Shown here piece after piece: positions 1 to 9,437 of a DNA stretch of 64,000 nucleotides (position 1 is its first letter; every line of letters begins with the position of its first letter). The stretch spans positions 186,001 through 250,000 of the forward strand of contig NZ_CDBH01000064.1 in the NCBI RefSeq assembly GCF_000820305.1, given 5' to 3'. The position numbers and the translations under genes were made by a program. The DNA is from Aeromonas dhakensis (lineage in GTDB: Bacteria > Pseudomonadota > Gammaproteobacteria > Enterobacterales > Aeromonadaceae). A model generated the notes under the pieces. It was not told the DNA's origin, ran no database searches, and saw only the letters and a program-made list of their open reading frames with translations.

Positions 1-158
1 GCCACAGCAGGTGAAATGGCCCGGTTTTTTTTAGACGGCAAGTTAAACGTTTGCCTTGTCTGCCAACCCCATGATGCCGGCGACCGTGGCAGCAGAGATC
101 CACGGCACCGACCGCCATTTCGACACGACACATTCAGGGATGCAGGAAGGAGTCGGCC

Positions 159-1559
159 ATGAGCCAGACAAACAGGATAAACGAGATGGACGGGGCAGTT
201 GCGGACAAGGGGGCGGCGGGACGACAGCCCGCCGGCGGCGCGCTCGATCGCTACTTCATGATCAGCGAGCGAGGCTGCAACGTGCGCCAGGAGGTGCTGG
301 CGGGGCTCACCACCTTCCTCGCCATGGTCTATTCGGTGATCGTGGTGCCCAGCATGCTCGGCAAGGCGGGCTTTCCCCCCGGCGCCGTGTTCGTGGCCAC
401 CTGTCTGGTAGCGGGTTTTGGTTCGCTGCTGATGGGGCTCTGGGCCAAGCTGCCGATGGCCATCGGCTGCGCCATCTCGCTCACCGCCTTTACCGCCTTC
501 AGCCTGGTGCTGGGGCAGCAGATCTCCATCCCGGTGGCGCTCGGCGCCGTCTTTCTGATGGGGGTGCTGTTTACCGCCATCTCGGTGACCGGGGTGCGCA
601 GCTGGATCCTCGACAACCTGCCGATGGGGATCGCCCATGGCACCGGTATCGGCATCGGGCTCTTCCTGCTGCTGATCGCCGCCAACGGGGTGGGGCTGGT
701 GATCAAGAACCCGCTGGAGGGGCTGCCGGTGGCGCTGGGGGCCTTTACCTCCATGCCGGTCATCATGTCCCTCATCGGGCTGGCGGTCATCGTCGGGCTG
801 GAGAAGCTTAAAGTTCCGGGCGGGATCCTCTTGGTGATCATCGCCATCTCCATTTTCGGCCTCATCTTCGATCCGGCGGTCAAGTACCAGGGGCTGTTCG
901 CCATGCCGAGCCTCGCCGACGAGCAGGGCAACTCCCTCATCTTCAGCCTGGACGTGATGGGGGCGCTCTCGCCGCTGGTGCTGCCAAGCGTGCTGGCGCT
1001 GGTGATGACGGCGGTGTTTGATGCCACCGGTACCATTCGCGCCGTGGCGGGGCAGGCCAACCTGCTGGACAAGGACGGTCACATCATCAACAGCGGCAAG
1101 GCGCTCAGCGCCGACTCCATCAGCAGCATCTTCTCCGGTCTGGTGGGGGCCGCGCCGGCCGCCGTCTACATCGAATCGGCGGCGGGCACGGCGGCAGGGG
1201 GCAAGACCGGTCTCACCGCCACCGTGGTGGGGGTCTTGTTCCTGTTGATGCTGTTCCTCTCGCCGCTCTCCTACCTGGTGCCGGCCTATGCCACCGCACC
1301 GGCGCTGATGTACGTGGGGCTCTTGATGCTGAGCAACGTCGCCCGGCTCGACTTCGATGATTTCGTCGGCGCCATGTCCGGCCTGCTGTGCGCCGTCTTC
1401 ATCGTGCTCACCTGCAACATAGTCACCGGCATCATGCTGGGCTTCAGCGCCCTGGTGATCGGCCGCATCTGCTCGAAGGAGTGGCGCAAGCTCAACGTCG
1501 GCACCGTCATCATCGCCCTGGCGCTGGTGCTCTTCTACGCCGGCGGCTGGGCCATCTAG
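159..1559 (+). CDS. NCS2/AzgA-family purine permease
   Basis: A 466-residue polytopic inner-membrane protein of the nucleobase:cation symporter-2 family, AzgA branch (relatives are E. coli PurP, YicO, GhxP, GhxQ). The N-terminal signature [14 protein letters not shown] and the C-terminal-half motif [16 protein letters not shown] are typical of this branch, and about a dozen hydrophobic segments run through it. The start is supported by GGAAGGAG seven bases upstream. Family knowledge says it imports a purine base by proton symport. The xanthine dehydrogenase genes follow on the same strand, which suggests hypoxanthine, xanthine or guanine as substrate, but exact specificity cannot be read from the sequence. 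A 331-base gap separates it from xdhA, so co-transcription is possible but not shown. Confidence 0.9.
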   Translation: MSQTNRINEMDGAVADKGAAGRQPAGGALDRYFMISERGCNVRQEVLAGLTTFLAMVYSVIVVPSMLGKAGFPPGAVFVATCLVAGFGSLLMGLWAKLPMAIGCAISLTAFTAFSLVLGQQISIPVALGAVFLMGVLFTAISVTGVRSWILDNLPMGIAHGTGIGIGLFLLLIAANGVGLVIKNPLEGLPVALGAFTSMPVIMSLIGLAVIVGLEKLKVPGGILLVIIAISIFGLIFDPAVKYQGLFAMPSLADEQGNSLIFSLDVMGALSPLVLPSVLALVMTAVFDATGTIRAVAGQANLLDKDGHIINSGKALSADSISSIFSGLVGAAPAAVYIESAAGTAAGGKTGLTATVVGVLFLLMLFLSPLSYLVPAYATAPALMYVGLLMLSNVARLDFDDFVGAMSGLLCAVFIVLTCNIVTGIMLGFSALVIGRICSKEWRKLNVGTVIIALALVLFYAGGWAI

Positions 1560-1890
1560 TCCGCATCGCGTCCTTCTCTATCGCGGGGCCAGCCTCTCTT
1601 GGCCGGCTCCGCGCCGCAAACCAAACTCATACCATTTTGATAACGGGGCTTACCAGATTGATAACGCCGCCCGACCACTGGCGCCGCCGAGTCCTCCATG
1701 GGCTGCTGCTGCGGGGCCGGCCACGGCCATGACGGAGAGCCTGATGGGCGCCGGATGGGATCTTCTTCACACTTCTTCCCTTTGCTCGCCGCCTTTGCCC
1801 CCCGGTTGGCCCGCCTTGCCGGAAACGGGCGCATATCTTGCTGTTTTTTATACCGGTTCTGATTTTTTTTGCCTGACAAAGGACTTGCAT
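1560..1890. other. Intergenic region between permease and xdhA
   Basis: No convincing gene. An in-frame ATG at 1729 could extend XdhA by 54 residues, but that stretch does not resemble the family. A loose GC-rich hairpin (about 1584-1612) lacks a T tract. The last 60 bases are T-rich and lead to a good ribosome site (AAAGGA, 1878-1883) in front of xdhA. Confidence 0.5.
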
Positions 1891-4209
1891 ATGTCCATAG
1901 GATTACCGCTCAAGCGGGTGGATGCCGAGGCCAAGGTGACCGGCAGCGCCCGCTACACCGACGACAACATCATGCTCGGCATGCGCCACGCCAAATACGT
2001 GCGAAGCCATATCGCCCACGGCAAGGTGCTTGCCATCGACGCCAGCGAAGCGCTGGCCCTGCACGGGGTCGAAGCCGTGTTCACCCACGAGGATGTGCCC
2101 ACCACCTGTTTTCGCACCGCCGGTCACGCCTGGTCCCTCGATGAGACCAAGCGGGACGTGAAAGACCGGCGCCTGCTCACCGACCATGTGCGCCATTTTG
2201 GCGATGGCGTCGCCATAGTCGTGGCCCGCGATCCGCTGGTTGCCGAGAAGGCTGCCGCCCTGGTCAAGGTGACCTACGAGCCGCTGCCGGTGATGACGGA
2301 TGCGGCCAGCGCCCTGGCCGAGGGGGCCTATCCCATCCACCCGACCGGCAACCTGCTGCGCCAGAGCCAGATCCGGGCGGGAGAGCCGGAGCAGGCCATC
2401 GCCGCCGCCGACTTGCAGTTCAGGGGGCACTACCAGACGCCGGTGGTGCAGCACTGCCATCTGGAGACGGTGACCTGCTACGCCTACATGGATCAGCCGG
2501 ACCACATCATCGTCGTCACCAGCACCCAGATCCCCCAGATTGTGCGCAGCCGGGTGGCCAAATCCCTCGGCCTGCCCTGGTCGAGCGTGCGGGTGATCAA
2601 GCCCTACATGGGCGGCGGTTTTGGCAACAAGCAGGATGTGCTGGAAGAGCCGATGGCGGCGTTTTTGAGCTACAAGCTCGGCGGCGTGCCGGTCAAGGTG
2701 ACCTTGAGCCGGGAGGAGTGCTTCTTTGCCTCTCGTACCCGCCACGGCTTTGCCATCGACGGCACCCTTGGCATCAACCGGGATGGCACCCTCAAGGGGT
2801 ATCAGCTTGACGTGCTCTCCAACACCGGCGGCTATGCTTCCCACGGTCACTCCATCGCCAGCGCCGGCGCCAACAAAATAAGCTACCTCTATCCGCGCAG
2901 CGCCTTTGGCTATGACGCCAAAACCTTCTACAGCAATTTGCCCACCGCCGGTGCCATGCGTGGCTATGGCGCGCCGCAGGTGGTGTTTGCCCTCGAATGC
3001 ATGCTGGACGATGCCTGCGCCGAGCTGGGTCTGGATCCGCTTGCGGTGCGCATCGCCAACGTGGCCCGCGAGGGGGACGTCAATCAGGTCAACCAGAAGA
3101 CCATCTACAGTGCGGGTTTGCCCGAGTGTCTGCGTCGGGGTGGCGAGCAGTTCCAGTGGGAACGGCTCAAGGCCGAGTGTCTGGCGCAGGATCCGGCGAG
3201 TCGGGTGCGCCGTGGCATCGGGGTGGCGTGTTTCAGTTATGGATCCAACACCTATCCGGTGGGGGTCGAAATTGCCGGCGCCCGCATGCTGCTCAATCAG
3301 GATGGCACCGTCAATCTGCAGATCGGCGCCACCGAGATAGGACAGGGATCGGACACCGTCTTTGCCCAGATGGCGGCCCAGACGTTAGGCATTCCGTTTG
3401 AGCAGATCCGGGTCATCTCGACCCAGGATACCGACATCACCGCCTACGATCCGGGTTCGTTCGCCTCGCGCCAGAGCTATGTGGCGGCCCCCGCCATCCA
3501 TCAGGCGGCGCTGCAACTGCGGGCCCGCATCCTCTCGCTGGCGGCTCAGCTCTGCCATCAGGATGTGGGATCGCTCACCCTGATCGACGGTTACGTGGTG
3601 CTGGCGGGTGCGCCGGACAAGGTGCTGATCAGCGTCGCCGAGGTGTCGGTCAACGCCTATTACCATCTCACCATCGGCGGCCAGATCACCTCGGAGGTCT
3701 CCCACAAGACCACCACCAACCCACCGAGCTTTGGCTGCACCTTTGTCGATCTCAGTGTCGATATCGATCTCTGCAAGGTGACCATCAATCGCATCCTCAA
3801 CCTGCACGATGCGGGCAAGATCCTCAACCCGCAGCTGGCACAGGGGCAGGTGCACGGCGGCATGGGGATGGGGATCGGCTGGTCGCTGTTCGAGGAGATG
3901 ATCATCGACGCCAAGACCGGCGTGGTGCGCAACCCCAATCTGCTCGACTACAAGTTCCCCACCATGCTGGATTTGCCGGAACTCGAGTGCGACTTCGTGC
4001 AGACCTACGAGCCCCAGTCGGTCTATGGCCACAAATCCCTGGGGGAGCCGCCCATCATTTCGCCGGGCCCGGCCATTCGTAACGCCATCAGGATGGCCAC
4101 CGGCGTCGCCATCAATGAGCTGCCCATCACCCCCAAAACCCTGTTCCGGGAGTTTGTCGCGGCGGGTCTGATTGGCGAGGGAGCAGGGGAGGAGCAACGC
4201 CATGTTTGA
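1891..4209 (+). CDS. xdhA: Xanthine dehydrogenase, molybdenum-binding subunit XdhA
   Basis: A 772-residue molybdopterin subunit of xanthine dehydrogenase, which hydroxylates hypoxanthine and xanthine to urate. It begins SIGLPLKRVDAEAKVTGSAR, the usual opening of the family. MoCo-site features include MGGGFGNKQ (about residue 243), MRGYGAPQ (about 354) and the C-terminal SLGEPPIISPGPAI with the catalytic Glu. E. coli XdhA is 752 residues, so the length fits. I chose the ATG at 1891 because AAAGGA lies just upstream and because the 54 extra residues from the ATG at 1729 look non-coding. It overlaps xdhB by 8 bases, indicating translational coupling. The subunit order XdhA-XdhB-XdhC is that of E. 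coli. Confidence 0.93.
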   Translation: MSIGLPLKRVDAEAKVTGSARYTDDNIMLGMRHAKYVRSHIAHGKVLAIDASEALALHGVEAVFTHEDVPTTCFRTAGHAWSLDETKRDVKDRRLLTDHVRHFGDGVAIVVARDPLVAEKAAALVKVTYEPLPVMTDAASALAEGAYPIHPTGNLLRQSQIRAGEPEQAIAAADLQFRGHYQTPVVQHCHLETVTCYAYMDQPDHIIVVTSTQIPQIVRSRVAKSLGLPWSSVRVIKPYMGGGFGNKQDVLEEPMAAFLSYKLGGVPVKVTLSREECFFASRTRHGFAIDGTLGINRDGTLKGYQLDVLSNTGGYASHGHSIASAGANKISYLYPRSAFGYDAKTFYSNLPTAGAMRGYGAPQVVFALECMLDDACAELGLDPLAVRIANVAREGDVNQVNQKTIYSAGLPECLRRGGEQFQWERLKAECLAQDPASRVRRGIGVACFSYGSNTYPVGVEIAGARMLLNQDGTVNLQIGATEIGQGSDTVFAQMAAQTLGIPFEQIRVISTQDTDITAYDPGSFASRQSYVAAPAIHQAALQLRARILSLAAQLCHQDVGSLTLIDGYVVLAGAPDKVLISVAEVSVNAYYHLTIGGQITSEVSHKTTTNPPSFGCTFVDLSVDIDLCKVTINRILNLHDAGKILNPQLAQGQVHGGMGMGIGWSLFEEMIIDAKTGVVRNPNLLDYKFPTMLDLPELECDFVQTYEPQSVYGHKSLGEPPIISPGPAIRNAIRMATGVAINELPITPKTLFREFVAAGLIGEGAGEEQRHV

Positions 4210-5080
4210 TATTGCCCGTTACTACAAGGCCCACAGCGTGGCCGAGGCGGTTGCCCTGCGCCAGGCCGACCCCGAGGCGCGTCTCTTGGCCGGTGGCACC
4301 GATGTGATGATCCAGCTGCATCACCTCAACGCCGCCTATCGCCATATCGTCGATATTCACGACTTGCCGGAGCTCAAGGGGGTGAGCGAGCTGGCTGACG
4401 GTTCTATTCGCATCGGCTCCGGCACTACCTTTACCGAGCTCATCGAAAACGAGCTGGTGCAGCGCCGCCTGCCGATGCTGGCCGAGGCGGCCGCCACCAT
4501 CGCAGGCCCGCAGATCCGCAACGTCGCCACCTATGGCGGCAACATCTGCAACGGCGCCACCAGTGCCGACTCGGCGGCGCCCACCGTCGCGCTGGAAGCA
4601 GAGCTGGAGATCGCCGGCCCCGATGGCACGCGCCGCATCCCCATCGCCGGTTTTCACACCGGCCCCGGCAAGGTGGCGCTGCAACCGGCGGAGATCTTGG
4701 TAGCATTCCACTTTGCCCCGGACTCGCACCCCCATGCGGGATCCCACTACTTCAAGTACGCCATGCGAGGGGCCATGGACATCGCCACCATAGGCTGCGC
4801 CGCCTACTGCCAGATTGAGGATGGTCACTTCAAGCGCCTGCGGCTGGCCTATGGCGTGGCGGCGCCGACGCCGGTGCGCACCCCTCACGCGGAAGCTGTA
4901 GCCGAGGGGCAACCCCTGACCCGTGCCACACTGGCCGCCATTGCCGAGGCGGTGGTGGCCGATGTGGCGCCGCGCTCCTCCTGGCGGGCGGAGAAAGAGT
5001 TCCGCTTGCACCTTATCAAAACCCTGGCGCAGCGGGTGGTCACCTGCGCCGTCGAACGGGCCGGAGGCCAGATCCTATGA
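4202..5080 (+). CDS. xdhB: Xanthine dehydrogenase, FAD-binding subunit XdhB
   Basis: A 292-residue FAD subunit, the same length as E. coli XdhB. The FAD-binding signature [11 protein letters not shown] lies near residue 30 and the second motif [13 protein letters not shown] near residue 108. It passes electrons from the molybdenum/iron-sulfur centres to NAD. The ATG at 4202 lies inside the end of xdhA and is preferred to an upstream in-frame start at 4172, which would overlap xdhA much further. Its stop overlaps the xdhC start (ATGA at 5077-5080), so the three subunits form one translationally coupled operon. Confidence 0.93.
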   Translation: MFDIARYYKAHSVAEAVALRQADPEARLLAGGTDVMIQLHHLNAAYRHIVDIHDLPELKGVSELADGSIRIGSGTTFTELIENELVQRRLPMLAEAAATIAGPQIRNVATYGGNICNGATSADSAAPTVALEAELEIAGPDGTRRIPIAGFHTGPGKVALQPAEILVAFHFAPDSHPHAGSHYFKYAMRGAMDIATIGCAAYCQIEDGHFKRLRLAYGVAAPTPVRTPHAEAVAEGQPLTRATLAAIAEAVVADVAPRSSWRAEKEFRLHLIKTLAQRVVTCAVERAGGQIL

Positions 5081-5562
5081 TGCAACCGCAAACCTGTCCC
5101 GCTGTGGAGATCCAGTGCGAGATCAATGGCAAGCCCTACTCCTATGCGGTGTCGCCCACCATGTCGCTGCTTCACTTCCTGCGCGGGCTGGGGCTTATCA
5201 GCGTGAAAGAGGGGTGCAGCGTCGGCGAGTGCGGCGCCTGTACCGTGCGGGTCGATGGCGTGGCCCTCGACAGCTGCCTCTATCTGGCGGTATGGGCCGA
5301 TGGCAAGTCCATCCGCACCGTGGAGGGGGAACGTAAAGGGAGTGAGCTCTCCGACGTTCAGCAGGCCTTTATCGACGAGGGGGCGGTGCAGTGCGGTTTT
5401 TGCACCCCGGGCCTGGTGATGGCGAGCGCCGCCCTGCTCGACAAGACAGATCGCCGACCCTTGACCGAGGCGGAGATCCGCCGCGGCCTGTCGGGGAATC
5501 TGTGCCGCTGCACCGGTTATCAGAACGTGGTGCGGGCGGTGAAGAAGTGCTGCAAGGGGTGA
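5077..5562 (+). CDS. xdhC: Xanthine dehydrogenase, 2Fe-2S subunit XdhC
   Basis: A 161-residue ferredoxin-like subunit carrying two [2Fe-2S] clusters. The plant-type cluster motif [12 protein letters not shown] plus a later Cys is at about residues 46-67. The second, all-helical cluster uses QCGFCTPG (about 111) and NLCRCTGY (about 144). Length matches E. coli XdhC (159). It starts inside the xdhB stop codon. The product is the iron-sulfur subunit, not the MoCo-insertion chaperone that is also called XdhC in other bacteria; no such chaperone gene follows here. Confidence 0.93.
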   Translation: MMQPQTCPAVEIQCEINGKPYSYAVSPTMSLLHFLRGLGLISVKEGCSVGECGACTVRVDGVALDSCLYLAVWADGKSIRTVEGERKGSELSDVQQAFIDEGAVQCGFCTPGLVMASAALLDKTDRRPLTEAEIRRGLSGNLCRCTGYQNVVRAVKKCCKG

Positions 5563-5801
5563 TGGGGTCGCCCCTCGATTAGCTTCTCAAGCCGTTATTC
5601 GGCAGCGAGGTGACAGCGGCTGAAATAGGCCGCGAGGGTTATTTTCACCCCGCCGGTCAAACACGCATCCCGTTATTTCGGGCGGGCACTGGGGAACAGG
5701 CATACTGCACTGCCGGGCTGTCAGCACAAATAATGAACAGCCTGGTCCGCGCAGCGGCCTGGAAATGGCAAGCGACTGTTTTTACGCACTATGTCAACTT
5801 G

Positions 5802-5840
5802 TGTCGCCATCTTGTGCGCCTCTTTTGCATATTGGCGACA
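5802..5840. repeat. Inverted repeat TGTCGCCA ... TGGCGACA
   Basis: Two perfect 8-base arms separated by 23 bases lie upstream of a terminator and of the secreted nuclease gene. It may be an operator or just part of an untranslated tail of xdhC. No function can be assigned. Confidence 0.4.
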
Positions 5841-5881
5841 GCAAATACCGGTGGGCGGGAAATAACGGAAAATAACGGCAA

Positions 5882-5906
5882 GGGGGCTGAAAAAAAGCCC
5901 CTTTTT
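5882..5906 (+). terminator. Rho-independent terminator
   Basis: A GGGGCT/AGCCCC stem with an A-rich loop is followed by TTTTT. It lies 320 bases after xdhC, so it probably ends the xdh transcript with a long tail or a small unannotated transcript. Confidence 0.75.
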
Positions 5907-6091
5907 CGTCACGTGACCGCAACATTTTTCTGTAATTGTTAGCCAGCTCGCGGCGGCCCTGCGCCGAAACGGGCAGAGTAGGCGCCGTGGTTGGCCGAGG
6001 CCGCCATGATGCTCAATCAGAATCGTAACAAGGTGCTGCGGCCCGCCTGGCGGGGCGCAAAACATAACGTCAAAAAGAAAAGGAAACTGGC

Positions 6092-9000
6092 ATGTCAGGA
6101 AGACACTCTCTGGTAGCGCTGGCCGTCGGGCTGGCGCTGGCGGGACAGGCACAGGCACAGCTGCTTATCAGCGAATACCTGGAAGGCTCGGGCAACAACA
6201 AGGCGGTGGAGCTGAGCAACCTCGGCAGCGACGCCGTCGATCTCTCCCAATACCGGTTGGCGCTCTACGCCAACGGCAAACCCATCAGCGAATCACCTAC
6301 CAACAGCCTGGCGCTGCAAGGCACGCTGGCCCCGGGGGCCACTTTGGTGCTGGCCAACCCCTCCGCCAGCAGCGAGATCCTGGCCAAGGCCAACCGCACC
6401 AGCGGCAACCTGGTGTTCAACGGTGACGATGCCCTGGTGCTCTATCGCGGCAGCGAGATAATCGACAGTTTCGGCCAGGTGGGGGTGGATCCGGGTACGG
6501 CCTGGGTCTCCGGCAACGTTTCGACTCTGGACATGACCCTGCGCCGCAAGGCCACCGTCACCACAGGCCGGACTGATGCAACCGCCCCCTTCGATCCGGC
6601 GCTCGAATACGTGGCCGCCCCGAAAGATGACGCCAGTGGCCTGGGTTGCAGCGGCGATGGCCCCTGCGATGGCACCCAGCCGCCCGCCTTCGTCTGCCCG
6701 GTGGACAGCCTGGTGCCGGTGCCCGCCATTCAGGGCCCAGGCACCAGCAGCCCGCTGGTGCCGGCCGGCAAGTTTGAATCGGAGCAGGCCTATGCCACCC
6801 GCGGTGTGGTGACTCAGGTAGTGAGCGGCCTCTACAAGGGCTTCTTCATTCAGGATGAGCAGGGGGACGGCGATCCGGCCACCTCCGACGGCCTCTTTGT
6901 CTATAGCACCAAGGCCAACGCCGCCGTTGTGCCGGGGGCCGAGGTGTGCGTCTCGGGCAAGGTGAAAGAGTATTTCAACCAGACCCAGATCAACGCCGAC
7001 GAGCTGGTGGTGACTCGGCCGCAAGGCGCTGTTCCGGCTGCGGTGGATCTGGTGCCGGTGGCGGGGGAGAGCCTGAGCCAGCTGCTGGAGCGTCACGAGG
7101 GGATGCAGGTGCGACTGGTGCCCGAATCCAGCCTGGTGGTGACCCGCAACTTCAGCTTTGATTACGACGGCAAGCGCAACAACCTGGTGCTGGCTTATGG
7201 CGCGCCGCTCATCAAGTCGACCCAGAAGTTTGCCGCCATGAGCGAGGAGGCGAGCAACTGGGCCCTGCGCAACCAGCAGAACCAGCTGGTGGTGGAGACC
7301 GACGCCAAGGCGCCGGATGGCGTGCTGCCCTGGTTCCCCGGCTTCAACGCCGAGGACGGTTACCTGCGCATCGGCGACAAGCTCAACGGGCTGGAGGGGG
7401 CGCTTGGCTACTCCTACAACCTGTTCCGTCTGGTGGCCAGCAACCGCATTGATGCAAGCCAGATAGATCACAGTGGCTGGGATCGGGTGGAAACCCCCGA
7501 ACTCGCCGAGGCGGGGGATCTGCGGGTCGCCAGCTTCAACGTGCTCAACTTCTTCACCACGGTCGTGGGGGGCGATGCCAACCCCACCGGCAGCAACCGG
7601 GGCGCCCTGACGGTGGCGGAGTTCGAGTTGCAGCGCACCAAGATCGTCAGCGCCATCACCCGCCTCAACGCCGACGTGGTGGGGCTGATGGAGATAGAGA
7701 ACAACGGCTACGGCGACAACTCCGCCATCGCCAACCTGGTGGCGGCCCTGAACGCCGCCCTGCCGGATGAGGCGGATCACTACCGCTGGATTGCCTCGCC
7801 GGATGGCAAGCCGATAGGCACCGATGCCATCACGGTGGGGCTCATCTACCGGCCCGCCAAGGTGACCCCGGAGGGGGCCGCCAGTCTCATCGCGCTACCG
7901 GTGCAGCAGGCCGAGGCGCAGGACGCCAGCGGCAAGCCGGTGACCATCAATCAGGGGATGCGCGAGTCGCTGGTGCAGCGCTTCAGCTCGCCCAAGGGGG
8001 ATGCGCCGCTGACCCTGGTGGTCAACCACCTCAAGTCCAAGGGCTCCGCCTGCTTCGAGGATTACCCCGACTACGCCAGCGCCGATCCGCTGGATGGCCA
8101 GGGCCACTGCAACGCGCTGCGAGTCTCCGCCGCCAAGGTGCTGGGTGAGAGCCTCAAGGATCTGGCCGGGGATCTGCTGCTCATCGGCGACATGAACGCC
8201 TACGGCATGGAGGATCCCATCCGGGTGCTGACCGACTATGATCCGGCCGCTCAATCGCGCCAGATCATGAGCGCCTCCTTCACCACCTTGGCGGGCCAGC
8301 CCTTCGAGGAGAGCGGCAGCGCCCTTGGCAAGGGGTATGGTCTGGTGAACCTCAACACCCGCTTCCACGGCACCGACACCTACTCCTACAGCTATGAAGG
8401 GGAGCTCGGCAACCTGGATCACGCCCTGGCAAACTCGAGCCTCGCGGCTAAGGTGATCGGCATCGAGGATTGGCACATCAACTCCGCCGAGAGCAACTTC
8501 TTCGAGTACGGCAGCAAGTACAGCGGCCAGCTGGCGAAATCCGAAGGGCCCTTCAGCGCCTCGGATCACGATCCCGTGCTGGTGGCCATCCAGTACCCGC
8601 TGCCGCCCGCCGGGGTCTTGAGCCTCGAGAGCGCCGCTGCGAATGTAGAGGAGGGCAACACCCTGACCTTGAGCGTGGCGCGCCGTGACGGCAGCTATGG
8701 GGAGGCCAGCGTCAGCTATCGCATTGCCTACGGCAGCGCGGACGCAAGCGACGTGGCGCCACTCACCGGCACCCTGCACTGGGCCGCTGGCCAGAGCGAC
8801 AGCCAGACCATCAGCATCCCGGTGAAGAGCGACACCCTGCACGAGGGGGACGAGACCTTTACCCTGGAGCTGTTTGATGCGAGCGGCGCGACCCTGGGCG
8901 AGCAGCACCAGACCCTGGTGACCATCAAGGACAAGCTGGCGCCGTCCACCATTTCGCTGGCGCGTGCCAGCATGACGGTGAACGAGGGGCAGTGGTTTGC

Positions 9001-9310
9001 CGAGATCCCGCTGGTGCGCAGCGGCGATCTGAGCAAGCCGGCCCGGGCCAGGGTGGCCCTTGACGGAGTCACGGCGCACTGGGGGCTGGATTTCCTGCCC
9101 TGGTTCAGCCAGACCGTGAGCTGGGCCGCGGGCGAGGGGGGCAGCAAGTCGGTCAAGGTGCTGATCATCGATGACTGGTTTGTCGAGCCCGCCGAGCAGT
9201 TCAAGGTGAGTCTGGCCGCGCTGCAGGGTGGCCAGCCGGGCAACCTGCAGGAGACCCGGGTCGACATTCTGGACAACGACAAGTCCTGGTGGCCCTTCGG
9301 TCGCCACTGA
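6092..9310 (+). CDS. Secreted endonuclease, ExeM/NucH family
   Basis: A 1072-residue secreted nuclease. A signal peptide ends around AQAQ (residue 22). A lamin-tail domain (about 23-150, LLISEYLEGSGNNKAVEL) and an OB-fold-like region (about 205-330) precede an endonuclease/exonuclease/phosphatase domain (about 470-840). That domain shows RVASFNVLNFF, VVGLMEIENNG, VVNHLKSKGS, LIGDMNAYG and the catalytic SDHDP. Two Calx-beta-like repeats fill about 845-1060. The ribosome site AAAGGAAA precedes the ATG. Aeromonas NucH and Shewanella ExeM are the named relatives and degrade extracellular DNA. Unlike many ExeM proteins it ends in a hydrophilic WWPFGRH tail with no GlyGly-CTERM anchor, so free release is inferred. 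It stands alone with its own terminator. Confidence 0.9.
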   Translation: MSGRHSLVALAVGLALAGQAQAQLLISEYLEGSGNNKAVELSNLGSDAVDLSQYRLALYANGKPISESPTNSLALQGTLAPGATLVLANPSASSEILAKANRTSGNLVFNGDDALVLYRGSEIIDSFGQVGVDPGTAWVSGNVSTLDMTLRRKATVTTGRTDATAPFDPALEYVAAPKDDASGLGCSGDGPCDGTQPPAFVCPVDSLVPVPAIQGPGTSSPLVPAGKFESEQAYATRGVVTQVVSGLYKGFFIQDEQGDGDPATSDGLFVYSTKANAAVVPGAEVCVSGKVKEYFNQTQINADELVVTRPQGAVPAAVDLVPVAGESLSQLLERHEGMQVRLVPESSLVVTRNFSFDYDGKRNNLVLAYGAPLIKSTQKFAAMSEEASNWALRNQQNQLVVETDAKAPDGVLPWFPGFNAEDGYLRIGDKLNGLEGALGYSYNLFRLVASNRIDASQIDHSGWDRVETPELAEAGDLRVASFNVLNFFTTVVGGDANPTGSNRGALTVAEFELQRTKIVSAITRLNADVVGLMEIENNGYGDNSAIANLVAALNAALPDEADHYRWIASPDGKPIGTDAITVGLIYRPAKVTPEGAASLIALPVQQAEAQDASGKPVTINQGMRESLVQRFSSPKGDAPLTLVVNHLKSKGSACFEDYPDYASADPLDGQGHCNALRVSAAKVLGESLKDLAGDLLLIGDMNAYGMEDPIRVLTDYDPAAQSRQIMSASFTTLAGQPFEESGSALGKGYGLVNLNTRFHGTDTYSYSYEGELGNLDHALANSSLAAKVIGIEDWHINSAESNFFEYGSKYSGQLAKSEGPFSASDHDPVLVAIQYPLPPAGVLSLESAAANVEEGNTLTLSVARRDGSYGEASVSYRIAYGSADASDVAPLTGTLHWAAGQSDSQTISIPVKSDTLHEGDETFTLELFDASGATLGEQHQTLVTIKDKLAPSTISLARASMTVNEGQWFAEIPLVRSGDLSKPARARVALDGVTAHWGLDFLPWFSQTVSWAAGEGGSKSVKVLIIDDWFVEPAEQFKVSLAALQGGQPGNLQETRVDILDNDKSWWPFGRH

Positions 9311-9329
9311 GGATGACTTCTCAATATGA

Positions 9330-9352
9330 AAAGGGGCCTGCGGGCCCCTTTC
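9330..9352 (+). terminator. Terminator of the nuclease gene
   Basis: Arms AAAGGGGCC (9330-9338) and GGCCCCTTT (9343-9351) form a perfect 9-base stem with a TGCG loop, 20 bases after the stop codon. Confidence 0.8.
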
Positions 9353-9380
9353 TGTTGTTTCTGTTGTCGGCCAAGAGCGG

Positions 9381-9415
9381 CAAAAACAGCGAGGCCCATC
9401 ACCAGGATGGGCCTC
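9381..9415 (-). terminator. Terminator of the glycine-zipper gene
   Basis: Arms GAGGCCCATC and GATGGGCCTC (9391-9400, 9406-9415) form a perfect 10-base stem. On the minus strand the stem is followed by GCTGTTTTTG, just after the stop of the gene at 9438. Confidence 0.8.
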
Positions 9416-9437
9416 TGAGCGGGACCAGCCGACGGGA

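Larger units (their letters stand above)
5563..6091. other. Intergenic region xdhC to nuclease gene
   Basis: No supported gene; a 110-codon reading frame at 5610 has no recognisable content. The region contains an inverted repeat TGTCGCCA/TGGCGACA (5802-5809 and 5833-5840, 23-base spacer) and a clear terminator at 5882-5906. The promoter of the nuclease gene should lie after that terminator, but no strong -35/-10 pair is evident. Confidence 0.5.

Noticed and set aside
1-158. Purine riboswitch upstream of the permease
   Set aside because: The first bases show a T run and a loose GGCAA/TTGCC pairing, but nothing like the conserved purine-aptamer junction.
1729-1890. N-terminal extension of XdhA
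   Set aside because: The 54 extra residues do not look like the family; the ATG at 1891 has a ribosome site and gives the usual N-terminus.
5610-5942. 110-codon frame after xdhC
   Set aside because: It runs across the terminator at 5882-5906, lacks a ribosome site and resembles no family.
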